Shown: positions 6,642 to 9,518 of the stretch, one piece after another
Position numbering within the stretch: position 1 is the stretch's first letter
How the letters are laid out: each line of letters opens with the position of its first letter
DNA from: Planctomycetota bacterium
GTDB lineage: Bacteria > Planctomycetota > Phycisphaerae > UBA1845 > PWPN01
Assembly (NCBI GenBank): GCA_020346805.1
Contig: CP070790.1
Coordinates: 1,641,817-1,651,334 of the forward strand
Direction of reading: 5' to 3'
Length of the DNA: 9,518 nucleotides
Position numbers and translations under genes: made by a program
Notes under the pieces: model-generated
Databases searched by the model: none
Seen by the model: only the letters and a program-made list of their open reading frames with translations
What the model was told of the DNA's origin: nothing

Positions 6642-9341
6642 TTACTTGGCTGCATCCATCACACAGCGAAAACCGATCGTCGCACATCGGTCCAGTCCCG
6701 GCCACATCAGGATCATTTTGGCGTGGTGGTCGCACGGTTGAGGTCCGCCGTCGAAATACCAGATGCTGCCGGGAGCCTGGTAATAACTGCCTCCTCGAAT
6801 GATGGCAAAGCGCGTGTGTCCATCGTCCCGGTAGCTTTCCGTCCACTCCCAAACATTGCCGGACATATGGTAGCAGCCGTAAGGGCTTCGGCCGTTGGGA
6901 TGGGAACGTGCCGGTATGGTTTTGTTGCCGGTCGTATTACAACACTCGGCCTTGAACTCGTTTCCCCATGGCCACTTGCGCCCGTCGGTCCCCTGAGCGG
7001 CCAGGTGCCATTCCGCCTCAGTAGGCAGGCGTTTGCCCGCCCAATTCGCATAGGCCCGGGCATCTTCCAAATCGACATAAACCACCGGATGATCGGCTAA
7101 CTCTGCCGGCATTTCGCCGTTGGGCCAATGCTTCAAAAAGTTTTCCGGATGCCTCGGCCGATAGTTGGTCTCATCAAGAAAACGTTTGAAGTCGCCATTG
7201 GATACCTCGGCCTCATCGATGAAAAACGCTTTGATCTCCAGCGGGCCGATGTCGTGCCGAATTATTTCGCGGTGAGGATTACCCCACAGATAATTCACCC
7301 ACTTATCCGACGGCGTCCCCGGATCGGGATAACAGCCGCACTCCCGGCGCCGATGTTCGATCTTCATTCCAATCGTCGCCCCGGGTACATAAACCGTACC
7401 TGCGGGCGGACGGTTACGGGCCACCGGAACGGTCGGAGCAACCGGCTGAGCATCGATTACCGACCGGGCAATATTGCGCCGATCCTCTTTATTTATAATT
7501 GCAGCCGCGTTCCTCCGTTGTCGATTCAACAAATCCTTCAACGACCGATCGACCTTGTTCTTGTCGATGGCCAATATACAACCCAGTCGCTCAACCGAAC
7601 CTATTTGGTGAACTTTATCCTCGCCGATCTTCTTGTATTCCAGTGGTTGACCGTTCCATAGATCGTAGTAATCCATTCGACCGTTCGCCGGTAACTCCAG
7701 TAAACATTTATTTCTGATGGGTTCACCCTCGTTATGCAAGGAAAAGATAATCACGTCACCCCCCGGCCAGCGATTGGCGTGCAGTCTGTCAACTAAAGTA
7801 GGATAGAAAGGATCCCATGCTTCGCTGATAAAATGTTTTGCGAAGTGTTTAAGGATAGAAGCCGCCCGACGCCAGGCTAACCGATCGGTCATCGGCCACG
7901 GATTATAAGTCCCGAAAATATTTTCCCACACCAGCATGCCGCTGCCGTTAAAGAAGGCTTTTTCAATCTCGGTCCGGTGATTGCGGTCCCATCTCCATAT
8001 CTGATGTTGCAGGTGACGGGGCTCGATCCATTTATAAACCAATAGTCCCGGGGGCACACGATCGTTCAACCACTGGGCCCATGACATGCTCAAACGTGAG
8101 AGTTGATTTACACTCGGATAACCCTCCGGAGCCAGAACCACCCCCGGACGGGCTTCATCCAGCAGCTTCCGCAGTCTGGGTGAACAACCCGACATGGTAT
8201 CGAGAAAAATACCGTCCGCCTCGATGGCCGATACCAAATCGGCCAGTAGTTCATCATCGGATTTATTTTCCCGACGAGTGCCCCGATCCCACGGATTATA
8301 GTCGATGAATATTTTTACGCCGCGTTTGTGGGCTTGTCGAACCAGATCACGAATTCCGGTTAATCCGCCGGGCATGTCGCGGTACATGTCAAATTGATTG
8401 CGATCATCCAGCCCCAGACGCGGATATCCCTGCCACAGCAAAATGGCGTCATATCCTCCGAACTCGTGAATCCCATCGTCCAGGAATTTATACAAGGTGT
8501 ATCGACCGGCAACGGGATCGTAGAACGAAAGGTCGTACATGAATGTAAAATGACAAGTGAATACATGAGAAGCCCAAGCCAGATCCTTGCGGTCATATAA
8601 ACTTCGATCCAGGCTGCCGATTTGTCTATATAAAACGGCCATGGTATCCAAGGCGGCTTTCATTCGGTCGGTATCGTCGATGTGTAATTGGATGTTGCGG
8701 ATTTCTAATCGACTGTCAACGGAATCGCGACTTTTATCCATGCCCAATCGGGGACGTAACCATTGCTGTTTGTAATCAAATGGCGGTATTTCAATTTCAG
8801 TTTGGATACGTTGCCATTGCTGTTTCTTCGGGATAGACAACACTCCACAAAGAGGCGTTGACTTGAGCCATCTGTTGTTTTCTCTGCTCATAACGTCGAA
8901 GGTCACACCTAAATCATTGCGGCCTACAAGCCAACGAGCATCGATAACAACTTGTAGTTTCTCGCCGGTTTTAACATTCATAGCCAAAGCGATTTCGGAG
9001 GAAAGAATGACCCACCCCCCCTTGCCGTCAAAGTTCATCTCGATCATCCACTCGCAATTCCCCTCGCGGACGCATCGGCGATACTCATGCATCGCCGCCA
9101 GCCATTCATCTCGATCCTGCCCCTTGGCCGGACCGGCAATATAGTGGCCGTTCATCCGCAAAGCTGATGTACCCACCGGCTTCCATATACTTTTATGATC
9201 CGGCACAAACGTCGTCGGACAAAAAACAATTGAATCATTCTCCGGCGTGCCCGCTCCCCAACCAACTGACTGCGGCATAGCGATAACCTGCGCCACGTAT
9301 AAAAAAACCAAAAACATGATAGGTTTAGTATAAGATAACAT
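6642..9341 (-). CDS. Exported glycosidase-like TIM-barrel protein with C-terminal SUMF1 (FGE-sulfatase) domain
   Basis: The start at 9341 gives 899 residues; an ATG at 9371 would add ten that spoil the signal peptide. Residues 1-21 (MLSYTKPIMFLVFLYVAQVIA) look like a signal peptide. A beta-rich segment at about 95-222 resembles a carbohydrate-binding jelly roll. About 255-500 looks like a glycosidase TIM barrel, with acidic residues at strand ends: Asp347 (IFIDYNPW), Asp381 (GIFLDTM), Glu406 (APEGY) and Glu473 (VWENIFG). A beta domain follows (about 520-595), then a basic linker (600-640). Residues 640-898 form a SUMF1/FGE-sulfatase domain: EVSNGDFKRFL, RLPTEAEWHLAA, PWGN, SGNVWEWT, IIRGGSYY, IGFRC. 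The two cysteines of true formylglycine-generating enzyme appear replaced (Gln855 and Ile860 by eye), so this domain probably binds or scaffolds. The GH family is not identified. Likely periplasmic or secreted, acting on an unknown glycan. Confidence 0.85.
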   Translation of the reverse strand: MLSYTKPIMFLVFLYVAQVIAMPQSVGWGAGTPENDSIVFCPTTFVPDHKSIWKPVGTSALRMNGHYIAGPAKGQDRDEWLAAMHEYRRCVREGNCEWMIEMNFDGKGGWVILSSEIALAMNVKTGEKLQVVIDARWLVGRNDLGVTFDVMSRENNRWLKSTPLCGVLSIPKKQQWQRIQTEIEIPPFDYKQQWLRPRLGMDKSRDSVDSRLEIRNIQLHIDDTDRMKAALDTMAVLYRQIGSLDRSLYDRKDLAWASHVFTCHFTFMYDLSFYDPVAGRYTLYKFLDDGIHEFGGYDAILLWQGYPRLGLDDRNQFDMYRDMPGGLTGIRDLVRQAHKRGVKIFIDYNPWDRGTRRENKSDDELLADLVSAIEADGIFLDTMSGCSPRLRKLLDEARPGVVLAPEGYPSVNQLSRLSMSWAQWLNDRVPPGLLVYKWIEPRHLQHQIWRWDRNHRTEIEKAFFNGSGMLVWENIFGTYNPWPMTDRLAWRRAASILKHFAKHFISEAWDPFYPTLVDRLHANRWPGGDVIIFSLHNEGEPIRNKCLLELPANGRMDYYDLWNGQPLEYKKIGEDKVHQIGSVERLGCILAIDKNKVDRSLKDLLNRQRRNAAAIINKEDRRNIARSVIDAQPVAPTVPVARNRPPAGTVYVPGATIGMKIEHRRRECGCYPDPGTPSDKWVNYLWGNPHREIIRHDIGPLEIKAFFIDEAEVSNGDFKRFLDETNYRPRHPENFLKHWPNGEMPAELADHPVVYVDLEDARAYANWAGKRLPTEAEWHLAAQGTDGRKWPWGNEFKAECCNTTGNKTIPARSHPNGRSPYGCYHMSGNVWEWTESYRDDGHTRFAIIRGGSYYQAPGSIWYFDGGPQPCDHHAKMILMWPGLDRCATIGFRCVMDAAK

Positions 9342-9347
9342 CGATCG

Positions 9348-9351
9348 CTCC
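9348..9351 (-). promoter_or_regulatory. Shine-Dalgarno favouring the ATG at 9341
   Basis: GGAG on the minus strand ends 6 nt before ATG at 9341, the start that begins the signal peptide directly. The ATGs at 9353 and 9371 lack a comparable site. Confidence 0.5.
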
Positions 9352-9377
9352 ATGTGGTGGGCGCCTGGCATGCTTCA

Positions 9378-9395
9378 TCCCAATGTACATCGGGA
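9378..9395. promoter_or_regulatory. 18-bp near-perfect palindrome, candidate operator
   Basis: TCCCAATGTACATCGGGA is symmetric about TGTACA with one mismatched pair. It lies about 37-54 nt upstream of the chosen start of the large exported protein, where a repressor could act. Palindromes of this size are typical of LacI- or TetR-type operators; no regulator gene is present in the window. Confidence 0.35.
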
Positions 9396-9432
9396 CGTGA
9401 GCATGAGTAAGAGAATCATAACCATTGGTACA

Positions 9433-9471
9433 GTTTATCAGGTATCGATTCAAAGTCGATTATTGATAAAC
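9433..9471. promoter_or_regulatory. 39-bp interrupted inverted repeat upstream of the large exported protein
   Basis: GTTTATCA (9433-9440) and TGATAAAC (9464-9471) are perfect 8-bp arms. Inside them ATCGA (9444-9448) and TCGAT (9456-9460) pair again around the 7-nt centre TTCAAAG, with 3x3 mismatched bases between. No T-run follows on either strand, so a protein-binding site or leader structure is likelier than a terminator. The rest of 9372-9518 shows no convincing gene. Confidence 0.4.
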
Positions 9472-9518
9472 CAGCTTGATAGGACAGGTTTCACCCACCA
9501 CTTGAAATATATATTTTG

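Noticed and set aside
6573..7100. Plus-strand reading frame of 175 codons opposite the SUMF1 domain
   Set aside because: The opposite strand encodes well-conserved SUMF1 motifs; this frame shows no domain and no good start signal.
6642..7400. Active formylglycine-generating (sulfatase-maturing) enzyme domain
   Set aside because: The two essential cysteines in the GGS...C...C region are not present at the expected positions, and the fusion to a glycosidase-like barrel is unlike true FGE.
7128..7661. Plus-strand reading frame of 177 codons opposite the linker and SUMF1 start
   Set aside because: A shadow of the large minus-strand gene, with no family resemblance.

Overview
The window looks like a chromosomal segment from a polysaccharide-degrading bacterium, most likely of the Planctomycetota or wider PVC group. 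This is an inference from gene content: an exported SGNH-esterase/GH28 pectinase fusion, an exported glycosidase-like protein fused to a SUMF1 (FGE-sulfatase) domain, a non-HemE URO-D-family protein of the kind often found beside carbohydrate genes, a GlnRS-type glutaminyl-tRNA synthetase, and clear Shine-Dalgarno sequences. No marker here fixes the taxon.

Layout. Bases 1-445 hold a small minus-strand PNPOx-like flavoprotein gene. The intergenic 446-645 carries two REP-like hairpins and a candidate promoter. It is followed on the plus strand by the 706-residue SGNH-GH28 gene (646-2766) and the URO-D-like gene (2886-3962), probably a two-gene carbohydrate unit. From 3963 to 4762 is a repeat-rich patch around a small minus-strand membrane-protein gene (4153-4545). 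It is flanked by two ~74-bp direct repeats that both contain the last codons of glnS. glnS itself (4763-6460, minus) follows, then its leader and promoter. The rest is a ~900-residue exported multidomain protein on the minus strand (6642-9341), with two inverted repeats in its upstream region at the right edge.

How the genes work together. The GH28 fusion could deacetylate and cut pectin-like galacturonans outside the cytoplasm, and the large protein may act on another glycan. The URO-D-like protein would be the cytoplasmic partner, possibly in methyl-group handling, but that is a guess. PNPOx, GlnRS and the membrane protein have no evident tie to the glycan theme.

The most unusual signals are non-coding. 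There is a five-member family of GTAG-headed hairpins with compensatory stem changes (REP/RAYT-like). There is what looks like an 'empty' site of the same family at bases 24-37. The glnS 3' end is duplicated around the membrane-protein gene, in a layout resembling attL/attR of a small cassette. I see no tRNA, rRNA, CRISPR array, transposase or integrase.
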